Part shown: piece by piece, positions 44,147 to 53,030 of the stretch | Numbering within the stretch: the first letter of the stretch is position 1 | How the letters are laid out: each line of letters opens with the position of its first letter | The notes under the pieces: model-generated | Seen by the model: the letters and a program-made list of their open reading frames with translations, nothing else | The model's database searches: none | What the model was told of the DNA's origin: nothing | Made by a program: the position numbers and the translations under genes | DNA from: Candidatus Obscuribacterales bacterium | GTDB lineage: Bacteria > Cyanobacteriota > Vampirovibrionia > Obscuribacterales > Obscuribacteraceae | Direction of reading: 5' to 3' | Length of the DNA: 64,000 nt | Assembly (NCBI GenBank): GCA_949127735.1 | Contig: CASBPX010000065.1 | Span: forward strand, 1 to 64,000

Positions 44147-44367
44147 GCTGCAACAATTGGATGGTCAAGTCGTCTGGCGGCGTAGCTCAGGGCTGCTTTG
44201 AGATCGTCCATTTCCAGGTCGGGCATTTCATCCAGGATCTCTTTAGCTGTGAGTCCTGCTGCGTAGAGATCCAGTATGTCAATTACCCTTATTCGCATGC
44301 CACGAATGCAGGGCCTGCCGCCGCACTGTTCGGAGTTTATCGTGATGCGCTCAGTTAGGTTGGCCAT
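44143..44367 (-). CDS. DUF433-family antitoxin
   Basis: The 74-aa protein is a clear DUF433 member: ITINSEQCGGRPCIRGMRIRV, then DILDLYAAGLTAKEILDEMPDL and LKAALSYAARRLDHP. These proteins carry a small helix-turn-helix and neutralise a DUF5615/PIN-like RNase encoded directly downstream. Here the toxin frame begins with the usual 4-bp overlap but is interrupted, so the antitoxin is orphaned. A dyad upstream may be its autoregulatory site. Confidence 0.9.
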   Translation of the reverse strand: MANLTERITINSEQCGGRPCIRGMRIRVIDILDLYAAGLTAKEILDEMPDLEMDDLKAALSYAARRLDHPIVAA

Positions 44368-44376
44368 TTGCTACCG

Positions 44377-44410
44377 CCCTTATGCTTCGGGAACACCATT
44401 AGTATAAGGG
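44377..44410. promoter_or_regulatory. Dyad upstream of the DUF433 antitoxin
   Basis: CCCTTAT and ATAAGGG pair over a 20-base gap, immediately before the antitoxin start. It could be the antitoxin-bound operator. The stretch 44411-44519 shows nothing else I can name. Confidence 0.4.
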
Positions 44411-44519
44411 GTGACAATAGATGTTGTGTGCAGTTGGTGTGGTGCGTTCCCCAATTCGTACCCACGTCTGTCTAGAGCAGCCGGATAGGCACCGCTAGCA
44501 GTGGCGCGGCCAAACGACG

Positions 44520-44996
44520 CTATCTGGGGTTGACGGCCTTCCAGGCCTTTAAGAAATAATCAATTGCGCTTACTGCGGTACTGGTTACGTCCTGGTCAGA
44601 TCCAAGGCTGCCAGACAATTCTGCTGAATTGCTCCATTTGTTGCAAACTATAGGAATGTTGTTGTTGTCCGGCGCTATGGGCACGGCAAGGTCACCGAAA
44701 CCATGAAGACCGTTGATAAGCAAGTGCAGGATGGCTTGCTTGACGAAGTCGAAAACGACGAAGAAGCTATCAGCATGAGTGTTTGATGATGGATTTGACA
44801 GTGATTTCGAAATCGCGACATTTTTGGCGACATTTTGTCCCGATTCCAAAGATCGAATTATCGAAATTCGAGAATCGGGACAATTTGCGGGACATTTTGT
44901 CCTGATTTGGATGCTTAATCGGCAAAGCCACCACCAGACAATCAAGACGATCTTCCTTGCAAATCTCCTTTCTATGTTTCCTGAATCAATAGTCAT
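44520..44996 (-). CDS. Doubtful ORF overlapping a repeat-rich stretch
   Basis: The 158-codon frame has a Trp-rich start (IVLIVWWWLCRLSIQI) and a more protein-like C-terminal half (DFVKQAILHLLINGL, AVSAIDYFLKAWKAV). Its first third runs through a nested hairpin and direct repeats (44829-44910) and overlaps the DUF3592 gene by 11 bp. It could be a decayed or invented gene. I list it so the 470-bp interval is not left blank. Confidence 0.25.
   Translation of the reverse strand: MTIDSGNIERRFARKIVLIVWWWLCRLSIQIRTKCPANCPDSRISIIRSLESGQNVAKNVAISKSLSNPSSNTHADSFFVVFDFVKQAILHLLINGLHGFGDLAVPIAPDNNNIPIVCNKWSNSAELSGSLGSDQDVTSTAVSAIDYFLKAWKAVNPR
44836..44882. repeat. Nested perfect hairpin
   Basis: Outer arms TGTCCCGATTC and GAATCGGGACA (11 bp, perfect) enclose inner arms TCGAATT and AATTCGA (7 bp, perfect) around the loop ATCGA, with a 6-base bulge on the 5' side. 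A direct repeat, GACATTTTGTCC[C/T]GATT, occurs on both sides (from about 44830 and 44891). Confidence 0.75.
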
Positions 44997-45516
44997 CCGA
45001 TGGTACTGATGATGGTGTCGGTTTTGTGCGGATCAATTTATAGGATGCGAAGGTCAGCACCGCGGCTAAGACTAGAAAGAAATAGGGCATTCCTGAAGAG
45101 CCCCGCGTCAGACAAGATTCTGACGGATCGGCTGGATTGTATGCGATCTGGATGTTTGCACCGACAGGAAACTCATCCTCCTGTTTGTGTTCGAGCGCAA
45201 CGCGTTTGCTGTCGCGCGTCAACGGGGCGCTGCCGCGGAATGACTTACCTGCCGCCTCGTAGCCGTAGGTCAAAATCAGGGCATAGAAGCCGCTCTTCCC
45301 CGCAGGTGGATCTTCGATTCTTGTTTTCAAGACAGAGCCAGTCGTGTGAGTCCAGGAAGTTTGGCTAAAGGCGTTAGTAGACAGCAAACATAAGCCGATA
45401 ACTGCCGGGATCATCATATAGCCTAGAAATATTTTGCTTAGCCGATCCCTTTTTTGCTCGCGTCTGACTTCGCTCTTCAGTATGAAATTGTATATTTGCT
45501 TCAGGGACTGAAACAT
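44986..45516 (-). CDS. DUF3592-like membrane protein
   Basis: Two membrane helices (IFLGYMMIPAVIGLCLL near the N-terminus and MPYFFLVLAAVLTFASYKL near the C-terminus) flank an extracytoplasmic beta domain. That domain has TTGSVLKTRIEDPPAGKSGF, YALILTYGYEAAGKSFRG and VGANIQIAYNPADPSES. The order strand, RG, then YNPxxPxxS is the DUF3592 pattern. A good ribosome site (AGGAGAGAAGG) precedes ATG. The function of the family is unknown. Confidence 0.8.
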   Translation of the reverse strand: MFQSLKQIYNFILKSEVRREQKRDRLSKIFLGYMMIPAVIGLCLLSTNAFSQTSWTHTTGSVLKTRIEDPPAGKSGFYALILTYGYEAAGKSFRGSAPLTRDSKRVALEHKQEDEFPVGANIQIAYNPADPSESCLTRGSSGMPYFFLVLAAVLTFASYKLIRTKPTPSSVPSDDY

Positions 45517-45552
45517 CCTTCTCTCCTTTTGTGCGATCGAAAATGAAAAGCC

Positions 45553-46014
45553 TCAGTCCGGCCATTCCTCATTGTTGTCATGTTCCTGGTTAGCCACAAT
45601 AGTTTCGGCATCGACGAGCATTTCTTCGAGCATCTTGTAAGTTCGTGGGGTTACAGGAGCGGTGCGTTGATTTTGCGTAGACTGGTTTCGTTCAAATTGG
45701 TATGTCACGACAAGATCAAACTCTCCTTGCCTGAATCTAAGTCTCAATTTCTTGTCAGATTTGCCTTTTCGAATTAGACCAATATCATTGATAACCTCTT
45801 GGAGCGCGTTTAAAGTGCTCGGCGTCAAGGGTATTTTGAAGCACAGTCTTCCATGCTCTTCGTGGGTGCAAGTCAACTCAAATCGGAACGCATTGCCCTT
45901 TTGCTTCAGCTGAGCACTGACACAGTCTTCTTTGTTGGTTATGTCGCTGTAGTCACGAATAGTCTCACCGACCAATCCGTTCTTAAGAAGTTTCAATTGA
46001 CGCTTAAGTGACAT
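45553..46014 (-). CDS. Hypothetical soluble protein
   Basis: I start at Met 46014, with AAGAGGC upstream, giving 153 aa. It is hydrophilic with a beta-rich centre (FRFELTCTHEEHGRLCFKI, KKLRLRFRQGEFDLVVTYQ) and acidic tail. No signal peptide or known motif is seen. It lies between a DUF3592 gene and a WG-repeat membrane protein on the same strand, with short gaps, so it is probably co-transcribed. Confidence 0.6.
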   Translation of the reverse strand: MSLKRQLKLLKNGLVGETIRDYSDITNKEDCVSAQLKQKGNAFRFELTCTHEEHGRLCFKIPLTPSTLNALQEVINDIGLIRKGKSDKKLRLRFRQGEFDLVVTYQFERNQSTQNQRTAPVTPRTYKMLEEMLVDAETIVANQEHDNNEEWPD

Positions 46015-46090
46015 TTTTAAGCCTCTTTGTCGAGATTTCGAGTCTCCCACACAGGCATGTTGACTTCTATCGAACACCTGAATGTAGAGG

Positions 46091-47575
46091 TTAACGGCCA
46101 GGAGTCCGACCAGGAAAGAACTGGTGCTTGAAATGGAACTGAAGCTCCAATAAACCGGTGTTGTTCAGGCGCCGGTATGGCAGCAACGGATGTTCGAATA
46201 ATTGTTGCACGCTTCGCTCGAAATCCGACTTGAAAGCAAAACCGCCTGCATCAAAGCGGCCGGATGAAGAATCATACTTTCCATTGACCCGGAGTTCGAC
46301 CGGTGTCTCCAGTCCGCGAGGATACCAGTTTCTTTCACACTTCAAAGTCAATCTGTTCAAGAAATCTTGAAGCTCAATCGAGGAATCGTTGAGTGTTGAT
46401 TCAATCGACACGCTGCAAAAATGTGAAGGTTCGTTTGTTGTTACGGCCAGACTAGCTGTGGACCCGTTTTCAGGCTTCAGAATTTTGATTGCAAACTGTT
46501 CTTGTACGTGGACCGGAGAGTAGTGAAAAGAACTCACATCTCCAAAAACCGACGGTCCTGCGATCATTTTGCCGGCCGTGTTTACTACGCCCCAGACTGG
46601 TCCTTTCATTGTGCCACTACCGGTGGTTATCGCTCCAGGAGTCAGATCTTCATCAACGATAGTAGTTTGTAATCCGTTCCGCCTGCCGACAACGGCGCAT
46701 GCGGCCAGTCCGTCGTGAAACTCGGCTGCGGCAGCGAATCTGGCTGGTATTGTCAGTTGCCCGGTTCTATCGGTGTATCCCCATTTGTTCCTCTGGCGGA
46801 CCGCTGCCAGTCCCTCGGAGAAAGCTCGAGCTGACTGGAACCGGGCCGGAATCACTATTCTTCTTGCCGGGTCGATAAACCCAAACAGCTCTCCATCTCT
46901 AAAAGTGATGCGGTCATCTTTCGGTTCGCCGATTTCTATCAAGCGTGGCTTGAGAACCGGCAGGCCGCTTTGCGTGAGATATACGCTTTTGGTCCAGATC
47001 AGCGTGCCGATTGCACCGAAAAAAATGGCGTTTGCAACAGTAAAAATCTGTCTTTGAGTACGCGAACCGACTGTCCAGAAGTTTCTAACCATGCCCAGGC
47101 AGGCAAACACCGAAAACATTCCAAGTATCGAAAAAGCTGCTGCACCGCACCAGAGTATTGACACGACAATACTTTCCTTGCCTTTCAGACCGCCGAAAAT
47201 AATCAAAGCGCAGAGTCCGAGATAAGCCAGAGCCGTTGCTATTCTGACCAGGTAAGGTATGCGAAGAAGAACTCGTTCGTACAATCTCGGAGACGAAGAA
47301 CTGGCAAGATTTTCGTCAAGCAGCACAATGCAAAGCCACAATAGTGATATGAGAAGCGCCCAGCATCCCAAAAGAATCAACAGAAACCCGCCTGCACCAA
47401 GAGCAAGAATAATGGCAACCGCCGTTGCGATCGATGCCAGTGCGATCAAGGGCAGGGGTAATTTGCAAGGTCTGTTAGCTGGCGCGACAAAGATTGCGTT
47501 GAGAACGAACAAAAAAATCATGGCGACAATGCCGACCAGCTCGATCGATGCATACTGCTCGCCGTGGATATTCAT
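46091..47575 (-). CDS. Polytopic membrane protein with WG repeats
   Basis: The first 190 residues hold about six membrane helices (ELVGIVAMIFLFVLNAIF, LGAGGFLLILLGCWALLI, ILWCGAAAFSILGMFSVFA). Then come WG/KWG repeats: LFGFIDPARRIVIPARFQ, KWGYTDRTGQLTIPARFA and VWGVVNTAGKMIAG. The C-terminal 90 residues (LTLKCERNWYPRG, VELRVNGKYDS, LELQFHFKHQF) look like a TonB-C-type energy-coupling or interaction fold. WG repeats are protein- or wall-binding modules. Topology suggests the repeats are outside the membrane. Confidence 0.82.
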   Translation of the reverse strand: MNIHGEQYASIELVGIVAMIFLFVLNAIFVAPANRPCKLPLPLIALASIATAVAIILALGAGGFLLILLGCWALLISLLWLCIVLLDENLASSSSPRLYERVLLRIPYLVRIATALAYLGLCALIIFGGLKGKESIVVSILWCGAAAFSILGMFSVFACLGMVRNFWTVGSRTQRQIFTVANAIFFGAIGTLIWTKSVYLTQSGLPVLKPRLIEIGEPKDDRITFRDGELFGFIDPARRIVIPARFQSARAFSEGLAAVRQRNKWGYTDRTGQLTIPARFAAAAEFHDGLAACAVVGRRNGLQTTIVDEDLTPGAITTGSGTMKGPVWGVVNTAGKMIAGPSVFGDVSSFHYSPVHVQEQFAIKILKPENGSTASLAVTTNEPSHFCSVSIESTLNDSSIELQDFLNRLTLKCERNWYPRGLETPVELRVNGKYDSSSGRFDAGGFAFKSDFERSVQQLFEHPLLPYRRLNNTGLLELQFHFKHQFFPGRTPGR

Positions 47576-47690
47576 CGGGACCTCGGGCTACTTATTGGGC
47601 CGGGCGTGATGACAGACCTGGCGACTTGCTTACTGGCGGCAATGACACTGCCGGTAGTGTCATTGTATGACCCGTCAAATGACACAATGG

Positions 47691-48125
47691 TTAGTCGCCG
47701 ACGACCTCAACATCCATGTCCACCTTATCTCCGAATTCGTTTCTGCCGTCGGCCATACTGTACTGGAGCGTGTAACGTCCGGTCCATTTCGAGGCTTGCA
47801 CTTTGAAGCGGCAGTCCCATGTTTGACCGGTATTGACCGTAGCGCTGAGATTGACTTCAGGCGTTAATTCTTCTCGCTGTGTGGGAGCTCCCGATGGTCC
47901 GCGCTTTATCTTGCTCTTCATTCTTATATTGCGCCCTTGCCATTTGATATCGCCGACATTCTTGACTTTGATGGTCACGTCGTACGATTGGCCGGCTTTC
48001 ATGGTCGAAGGAATTTTGATGCTGGAACGCGAGAATTGTGCATCCAGAGGCGCGGAAGCCAGCGCTGATGTGCCTACACTAGAGGACATCATCAATGCCA
48101 CTGTCAGTGCTTTTACACTTTTCAA
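47691..48125 (-). CDS. Secreted single Ig-like domain protein
   Basis: A signal peptide (VALMMSSSVGTSALASA) is followed by one beta-sandwich resembling the NBR1/CARDB Ig-like domains: SYDVTIKVKNVGDIKWQG, then TGQTWDCRFKVQASKW and GRYTLQYSMADGRNEFGD. The conserved W and the V-x-V-x-N-x-G strand are the markers. It is probably an extracellular interaction module. The function is unknown. Confidence 0.7.
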   Translation of the reverse strand: MKSVKALTVALMMSSSVGTSALASAPLDAQFSRSSIKIPSTMKAGQSYDVTIKVKNVGDIKWQGRNIRMKSKIKRGPSGAPTQREELTPEVNLSATVNTGQTWDCRFKVQASKWTGRYTLQYSMADGRNEFGDKVDMDVEVVGD

Positions 48126-48176
48126 TTTATTTCTCCTTGCATGTCCAATTAACTAGTCTTCATTGCTCGAAAAAAA

Positions 48177-48749
48177 CTAGCGCGTGGTCTGTTCGACGTT
48201 TAGCTTGAAGCCACCCTCAGTCAGTCCGTTGGCGCCGGCCACACCGATGAGAATGCTGTAGGGGTTGCCCACGGAAGTGAACTCGATCTTTCTAACCCCA
48301 TCATCCTTGTTTTGGATTTTTTTCATGGCATCAATCTTGGCATATTTTGGATAACTGGCTTCAGCCGAAATCGCCTGTGTGACATTCGGGGGAACAGGTT
48401 GATTACCGGCGGCAGACTGACGCAGCGCGTACAGATTGATCGCGGCTTTGTCTTTCGGTGTCAGTGTAATTTTTAGCGAAGAGCTTGCCGACATCGGGAC
48501 TCGATAAAAAACATGATTACCATCAAATTGCTCAAAGCGCGTCGCGGGAAAACAAGCAACGTTGCTTAGTTCTGCCCAGCCAAGCGGGATTTTCTTTCCC
48601 GCTTTGATATTTCCCTCGACGCTGGAAGGCGTGGAGGGGCCGCCTACGGTTATTGCCGTCACAGTTTGTGTTGCTGCTTCATCAGCGTCTGCTGGCATCT
48701 GTGCGCTCAAAGCGGCCATAACCATTGCACAAGAAAAAAGACGTTTCAT
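48177..48749 (-). CDS. Secreted hypothetical protein
   Basis: The Met at 48749 (GGGAGC upstream) starts a signal peptide (RLFSCAMVMAALSAQMPADA), so I remove 24 codons from the track ORF. The mature 170-aa part is beta-rich (GNHVFYRVPMSASSSLKITLT, NPYSILIGVAGANGL) and recalls a pre-peptidase C-terminal-like jelly roll, which is tentative. It is one of four neighbouring exported proteins on the minus strand. Confidence 0.65.
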   Translation of the reverse strand: MKRLFSCAMVMAALSAQMPADADEAATQTVTAITVGGPSTPSSVEGNIKAGKKIPLGWAELSNVACFPATRFEQFDGNHVFYRVPMSASSSLKITLTPKDKAAINLYALRQSAAGNQPVPPNVTQAISAEASYPKYAKIDAMKKIQNKDDGVRKIEFTSVGNPYSILIGVAGANGLTEGGFKLNVEQTTR

Positions 48750-48810
48750 CGTTTGCTCCCAAAAATTTGGATTATAGAGCAGGGTAGCCACGCTCACCAT
48801 ATATTTGATG

Positions 48811-49479
48811 CTATCGGGCATTATTTGGAGACTGGTTTTCTGGGAGATACGCCGAACCTTCGGCCTGCATTAATGTGCCGTTGACTTGTTTGCCGATGAT
48901 CTCTGCTTTACCAGGAGACAGTAGGAGAAATCTAACTCGGAGATCCGACTGGGCGTTCTGTGGAAAAACAGAAATCGCATTGTCACGCAGCCTTTTCAGT
49001 TTCGCAAGCTTGCTCACTGGAGACGTATCGAGATTTTCAATCGGCATCTCCTTCCAATATCGATTTGTTGTCGGCATTAGCAGGAGCGGATCGATTTTGT
49101 ATTTGCCAATCCTCATCGACTGCGACCACCAATTATTGCACTGAAACGGACCAGGCTCCTCACCCTCAGAAGCTTCAATTCGTTGGGCCGTGACGCCCGA
49201 CGAACTCTTGCTATTACCGCTTTGCGAGCTGACTTTCTCAACATCCCTCCGCATTATCAGCCCTTCGACAGAAACGCCGTAATCCTTATCGGTAAACTGC
49301 TCCGGACCGGTGACAATGCCCTCTACCATGACAAGCTTGTTTTCATTGGCCGGATCTATCTTGTCGGCAGATGCCTGAGTGTACTTACCGTCAGCTATGA
49401 GCTGTGCTTCTTTAGAGCTACAGCCGGCCGTGCCCAATAACATTACTGCAGCCAATAATAAAAAGCGGCGTGATGACAT
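48811..49479 (-). CDS. Lipoprotein, possibly TMEM43-like
   Basis: The Met at 49479 starts a lipoprotein signal (RFLLLAAVMLLGTAGCSS) with lipobox GTAGC. The body has KLVMVEGIVTGPEQFTDKDYG, VSVEGLIMRRDVEKV and FQCNNWWSQSMRIGKYKIDP. This order (extra-membrane strand, fgv..LrRxVE, then a Trp-containing block) is reminiscent of bacterial TMEM43/DUF1625 proteins, but the usual VEMYQW is absent, so this is a weak guess. It is the last gene before the island boundary. Confidence 0.6.
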   Translation of the reverse strand: MSSRRFLLLAAVMLLGTAGCSSKEAQLIADGKYTQASADKIDPANENKLVMVEGIVTGPEQFTDKDYGVSVEGLIMRRDVEKVSSQSGNSKSSSGVTAQRIEASEGEEPGPFQCNNWWSQSMRIGKYKIDPLLLMPTTNRYWKEMPIENLDTSPVSKLAKLKRLRDNAISVFPQNAQSDLRVRFLLLSPGKAEIIGKQVNGTLMQAEGSAYLPENQSPNNAR

Positions 49480-49882
49480 TTTAAACCCCGATATCCTGAA
49501 ACAAGCCGTCACGGACCGTAAGCTCCATAGCCATCTGCGGTATCGGCAAATAGCAATCCATGATACGCGAACACAGCTAACATGGGCCACTCTTGGCAGG
49601 CGCACGCCAACTTTGGCAAATTACTGAGGATCTGGTTTTACGAGCGAGGCGCTCCTCCTGAGCCTCGGGCACCATATACAGTGGCGCGCGCTCGATCGTG
49701 GTCGAGGGTAAGGTAATGGGTTGGGCGAGAAGAGTGCCGGAGGTCTTCGCAGCGTTCTTAATTTCGCGATAGACAAACAATAGCCAAATCTCGTTGACAG
49801 TCATTCCTGACGCTCAACCAATCTGATCCGTTTTGAGCTAGGCATTGCATTAGGCGCGCACTTTTCACCTACCCCAATAAAA
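49480..49882. other. Intergenic stretch before the tRNA-Met fragment
   Basis: These 403 bases hold no gene I can support. A 75-codon minus frame (49577-49804) has poor codon character and only a weak ribosome site. The right end includes an 18-bp repeat (TAGGCATTGCATTAGGCG, 49839-49856) that recurs beyond the tRNA fragment. Confidence 0.4.
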
Positions 49883-49912
49883 AAGTCGGCTTCTCGCTGA
49901 GACCGCCGACTT
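49883..49912 (-). terminator. Terminator of the displaced tRNA-Met
   Basis: AAGTCGGC and GCCGACTT form a perfect 8-bp stem, followed on the minus strand by TTTTTT. It lies 15 bp past the tRNA 3' end, as expected for the original tRNA-Met transcript. Confidence 0.85.
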
Positions 49913-49927
49913 GATTGTGTTCTTAAT

Positions 49928-49974
49928 TGGTTGCGGGGGTAAGATTTGAACTTACGACCTTTGGGTTATGAGCC
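49928..49974 (-). pseudogene. 3' fragment of elongator tRNA-Met (probable att site)
   Basis: Read on the minus strand: GGCTCATAACC (anticodon CAU in its loop), AAAGGTC variable region, the perfect T-arm GTAAG TTCAAAT CTTAC, acceptor strand CCCCGCA, discriminator A and encoded CCA. The 5' half (acceptor, D-arm) is missing: at 49975 the sequence becomes AAAAAATATCGG. This 47-bp piece is what remains when an element inserts into the gene near the anticodon. Confidence 0.85.
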
Positions 49975-50147
49975 AAAAAATATCGGTTTTGACGGTGGTT
50001 CCCTTGACTAGATAAAACTCTCTCAACCTGCGTACTGGTGGCGCTTTTGAGATTTAATCTTGTTGACCGGTTTTGATCGATCCGTCCGATTTATAATGAA
50101 TTTGCGTTAGGCATAGCGTTAGGCGTTTAGTTCTGGGTAGGAACCCA

Positions 50148-51497
50148 ATGGTTGAAGAAAAAACTGGCAAGAAGTTCACTGCGAAGCACATACGGGCACT
50201 TTCCTGCCCGGATCATCTAAAACAACGTTATGTTTCGGTGCTGCCCGATGTTCATTTGTATGTTTCGGTCGGACGGGGTGGCAAAAAGGCGTTCTGCTTT
50301 CGGCTCCCAATAGAACGAACGTGGCGCGTCTTAGATTTGAACTGCAAGTTCGAGGATTCGCTTCCAGACGCGCTATTACGCGACATCATGCTTGAAGCCC
50401 AATCGAGAGCGGCTGAATTGACGGCCCGTCTTAACCGCGGCGAAAACATCTTTGAGAAGCAACGCAAAGAGGCGTCGCATACGCTTCAGGAGCTGTTCGA
50501 TCATTACAAGGAGAATCACCTGGAAAAAAGAGGAAAGCGCGTCCTAGACAACGAGAACAACTTCAAACGCTGGTTCGCAAAGAAGAATCTGGCCAAGAAA
50601 AAGGCGAACGACTTTTCCCACGAGGACGCAGCGCGACTTCATTCATCAATGGAAGAAACTCCGGGCAGCGCAAACCGCGCAGTGCAACTTGGTCGCGCGA
50701 TGTTCAACTTTGGCATCAAGACTCACTTCATTTCGCGAACAGATAACCCGTTTGCCGGAGTTTCGTTGTACAGGGAGAACGAGCGAGACAGAGTCCTTTC
50801 GGATGAGGAAGCAGCCAAGCTATTGACCGCACTTGAAGCCATTCCCTCAGTTCATACAAGAGAGCGTACGTTGCGCGATTTCATTCTCCTGTCGCTTTTG
50901 ACGGGCGCGCGTAAGTCGAACGTAATGACTATGCGCTGGGACGAAGTGGATCTTAAGAGCGGCACCTGGAGCATCCCTGCAGAGAAAACCAAGACGCAGC
51001 GCGCGCAATTAATACCGCTCGGTGAGATGGAGAAGGAGGTTCTCACACAGCGTGAACAGCTGCTCGAAGAAGCCGGAGTGATTAAACGTGATTGCCCTTG
51101 GATCTTCCCTGGAAAAGGATCAGCTGCCGGACACATGATCGATCCGGGAAATGCCTGGGAATCGCTGCGCGAGAAACTTGGGATGAGCGATTTATGGATT
51201 CACGACCTGCGCAGAAGCCTGGCATCATCAATGGCGAACACCGGTGCAGACGTGTCACTTGTCCGAGCAGCTCTCAACCACACCGACACACGCACCACGC
51301 TGAAAGCCTACATCAGGACAAGCCAGCAAGTACAACTGCAAGCAAGACAGAAGGCGCAAGGAGCATGGTTTGAAGCAATGAAGAGCCAGCAGACAAAAGC
51401 GGCAGAATCAAATGCGGTTGATGATGCAGACGCAAAGTCGAGCGACAAGAAAATTGCTAAGAAATCCAAAGCCAAACGCGGAAATAAGAGAAGCTAG
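50148..51497 (+). CDS. int: Tyrosine recombinase / integrase
   Basis: The 449-aa protein has an N-terminal arm-binding region, a SAM-like core-binding domain (LQELFDHYKENHLEKRGKR) and the catalytic domain. The catalytic residues can be placed: first Arg in LLTGARKSNVMTMRW, H-x-x-R in IHDLRRSLASSM, then the late His in LNHTDTRTTLKAY with the Tyr nucleophile. This P4/phage-type integrase recombines at tRNA genes. It starts 174 bp inside the tRNA-Met fragment and reads away from it. The C-terminus is Lys-rich (KKIAKKSKAKRGNK). Confidence 0.95.
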   Translation: MVEEKTGKKFTAKHIRALSCPDHLKQRYVSVLPDVHLYVSVGRGGKKAFCFRLPIERTWRVLDLNCKFEDSLPDALLRDIMLEAQSRAAELTARLNRGENIFEKQRKEASHTLQELFDHYKENHLEKRGKRVLDNENNFKRWFAKKNLAKKKANDFSHEDAARLHSSMEETPGSANRAVQLGRAMFNFGIKTHFISRTDNPFAGVSLYRENERDRVLSDEEAAKLLTALEAIPSVHTRERTLRDFILLSLLTGARKSNVMTMRWDEVDLKSGTWSIPAEKTKTQRAQLIPLGEMEKEVLTQREQLLEEAGVIKRDCPWIFPGKGSAAGHMIDPGNAWESLREKLGMSDLWIHDLRRSLASSMANTGADVSLVRAALNHTDTRTTLKAYIRTSQQVQLQARQKAQGAWFEAMKSQQTKAAESNAVDDADAKSSDKKIAKKSKAKRGNKRS

Positions 51498-51719
51498 CGC
51501 GCACTATGCCACCAGATGCGGTATCGGACGCAGCCTGGACAGCACAGAGCAACGTAACGTATCGATCTTGCGCATTAGGCGCCGCTTGGCAAACCGGTTC
51601 CTGGCATTCTAGTTGTATGATTAGTAACCTTTAGACAATGGTTTCCAAGCGATTCCGCGCTGCATGCAGGTGCTGGTTGGAAGTGACTGTCCGGGGCAGG
51701 CTGCTTTTAGGAACCGCTT

Positions 51720-53030
51720 ATGCTTTTGCTGCACATTTCTGACATCCATTTTAAGCATCCGCTATGCGATAGCAATATGGACCCAGATCAGCCGTTTCGA
51801 ACGCTCTTAGTGAGCGACGTCCGAGCTCGTTGCCAAGGTGCTGGGAGAAAAGTCGATGCGATTCTGGTGACCGGCGACATAGCCAATGCTGGGAAAGAAA
51901 AAGAGTACAAGGCAGCATATAAATGGCTTTCAGAACTCGCAGAAGCATGCTCGTGCGAGATGGAATCCGTGTTTGTTGTGCCCGGCAACCACGACGTAGA
52001 TCGCAAGATAAACGCAGAGCGCGCGGCTGTCCAGAATGTTCACAAAGCCATTCTGTCTGACAAGAGCCCAAAGGCATTAGAGAAACAATTCCTCCGGCAG
52101 TTCAACGATGCTGATGCTGGGCATGCACTGTTTGCGTCGCTAGAGGAGTACAACATTTTCGCTGCACGGTTTGGTTGCAACGTTTACCCCACAGAGAAAT
52201 TGTGCTGGATGCAAGACATTGAACTTGAGCACGATGTGACCTTGCGGCTTTTCGGGTTAACTTCCACCTTGCTATCAGGTGTTGACGGCGAAAAAGACCA
52301 ACCCCGCCAAAACCTGTATATGAGCCCTTTCCAAACGGTGCTAAATCCTGAAGACAATGTCGTTAATGTCGTGCTTTCCCATCATCCACCTGATTGGCTT
52401 ATAGATGCCGATGATGTTGATGATGCGATCAGAGCCCGGGCGACGCTTCACTTTTTTGGTCATAAACATCGGCAACGAAACTTCTGCGATACGAATTACG
52501 TACGATTTAGTGCTGGAGCAGTAAATCCTGACCGGCATGAACCAGGATGGGAACCCGGATACAACCTAATCAACATCGATGTGGCCAAAGAATCGTTGCG
52601 CTGCTATATCGACGTTAGAGCCGAAATAATGATCTGGCAAACTGATCCAAACGGCTTCAAACCTAAGCGTTTCGGCGACACAGAGTTTCTGAAGCATCGC
52701 GTACCGGTAAGAGCAAGACAAATAGCGCCGGTCGCTGTATCGCACTCTTCCGTGGAAAAGGAATTGGTGGCAGTGGAAGAACTAGCCCCTGAGACGGTGA
52801 AAGTGGAGGCAACGATGAGCGATGAGCATTCTCGTAACATAGTGCTTCGTTTCTGGAATTTGCGGGCGAGCGAAAGACGCGAGGTAGCCACCAAACTCGG
52901 TATTATCGAGAGCGACGAAATCGCTCTCCCCGAGGCAGAACGTTACGACAGAGCCCTGCGAAGAGCCTCTGAACGGGGGCTTCTTGAAGAACTCGCAGCA
53001 GAAGTTAAAATACGGGAGGACGCACGCTAA
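51720..53030 (+). CDS. Calcineurin-like metallophosphoesterase with C-terminal adaptor-like domain
   Basis: The 436-aa protein opens with the metallophosphoesterase motifs [46 protein letters not shown] and FFGHKHRQ, so all five metal-binding blocks are intact. After residue 340 comes a linker and a small helical module ([34 protein letters not shown]) of the kind found as adaptor or effector-associated domains in NTP-dependent conflict systems. It probably cleaves a phosphoester as the effector or a signal regulator. It overlaps the next gene by 1 bp (TAATG). First gene of the five-gene unit. Confidence 0.88.
   Translation: MLLLHISDIHFKHPLCDSNMDPDQPFRTLLVSDVRARCQGAGRKVDAILVTGDIANAGKEKEYKAAYKWLSELAEACSCEMESVFVVPGNHDVDRKINAERAAVQNVHKAILSDKSPKALEKQFLRQFNDADAGHALFASLEEYNIFAARFGCNVYPTEKLCWMQDIELEHDVTLRLFGLTSTLLSGVDGEKDQPRQNLYMSPFQTVLNPEDNVVNVVLSHHPPDWLIDADDVDDAIRARATLHFFGHKHRQRNFCDTNYVRFSAGAVNPDRHEPGWEPGYNLINIDVAKESLRCYIDVRAEIMIWQTDPNGFKPKRFGDTEFLKHRVPVRARQIAPVAVSHSSVEKELVAVEELAPETVKVEATMSDEHSRNIVLRFWNLRASERREVATKLGIIESDEIALPEAERYDRALRRASERGLLEELAAEVKIREDAR

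Larger units (their letters stand above)
49839..50125. repeat. Pair of 18-bp direct repeats bracketing the tRNA fragment
   Basis: TAGGCATTGCATTAGGCG at 49839-49856 and TAGGCATAGCGTTAGGCG at 50108-50125 differ at two of 18 positions. Each contains TTAGGC or TAGGC twice. A related GCATTAGGCGCC is near 51573. They could be integrase arm sites. Confidence 0.5.

Noticed and set aside
49577-49804. 75-aa minus ORF left of the island
   Set aside because: Weak ribosome site, low-complexity C-terminus and overlap with the over-extended lipoprotein frame; no recognisable features.
49928-49974. A complete tRNA-Met at the island edge
   Set aside because: Only the anticodon-to-CCA half is present; bases right of 49974 cannot form the acceptor or D-arm.
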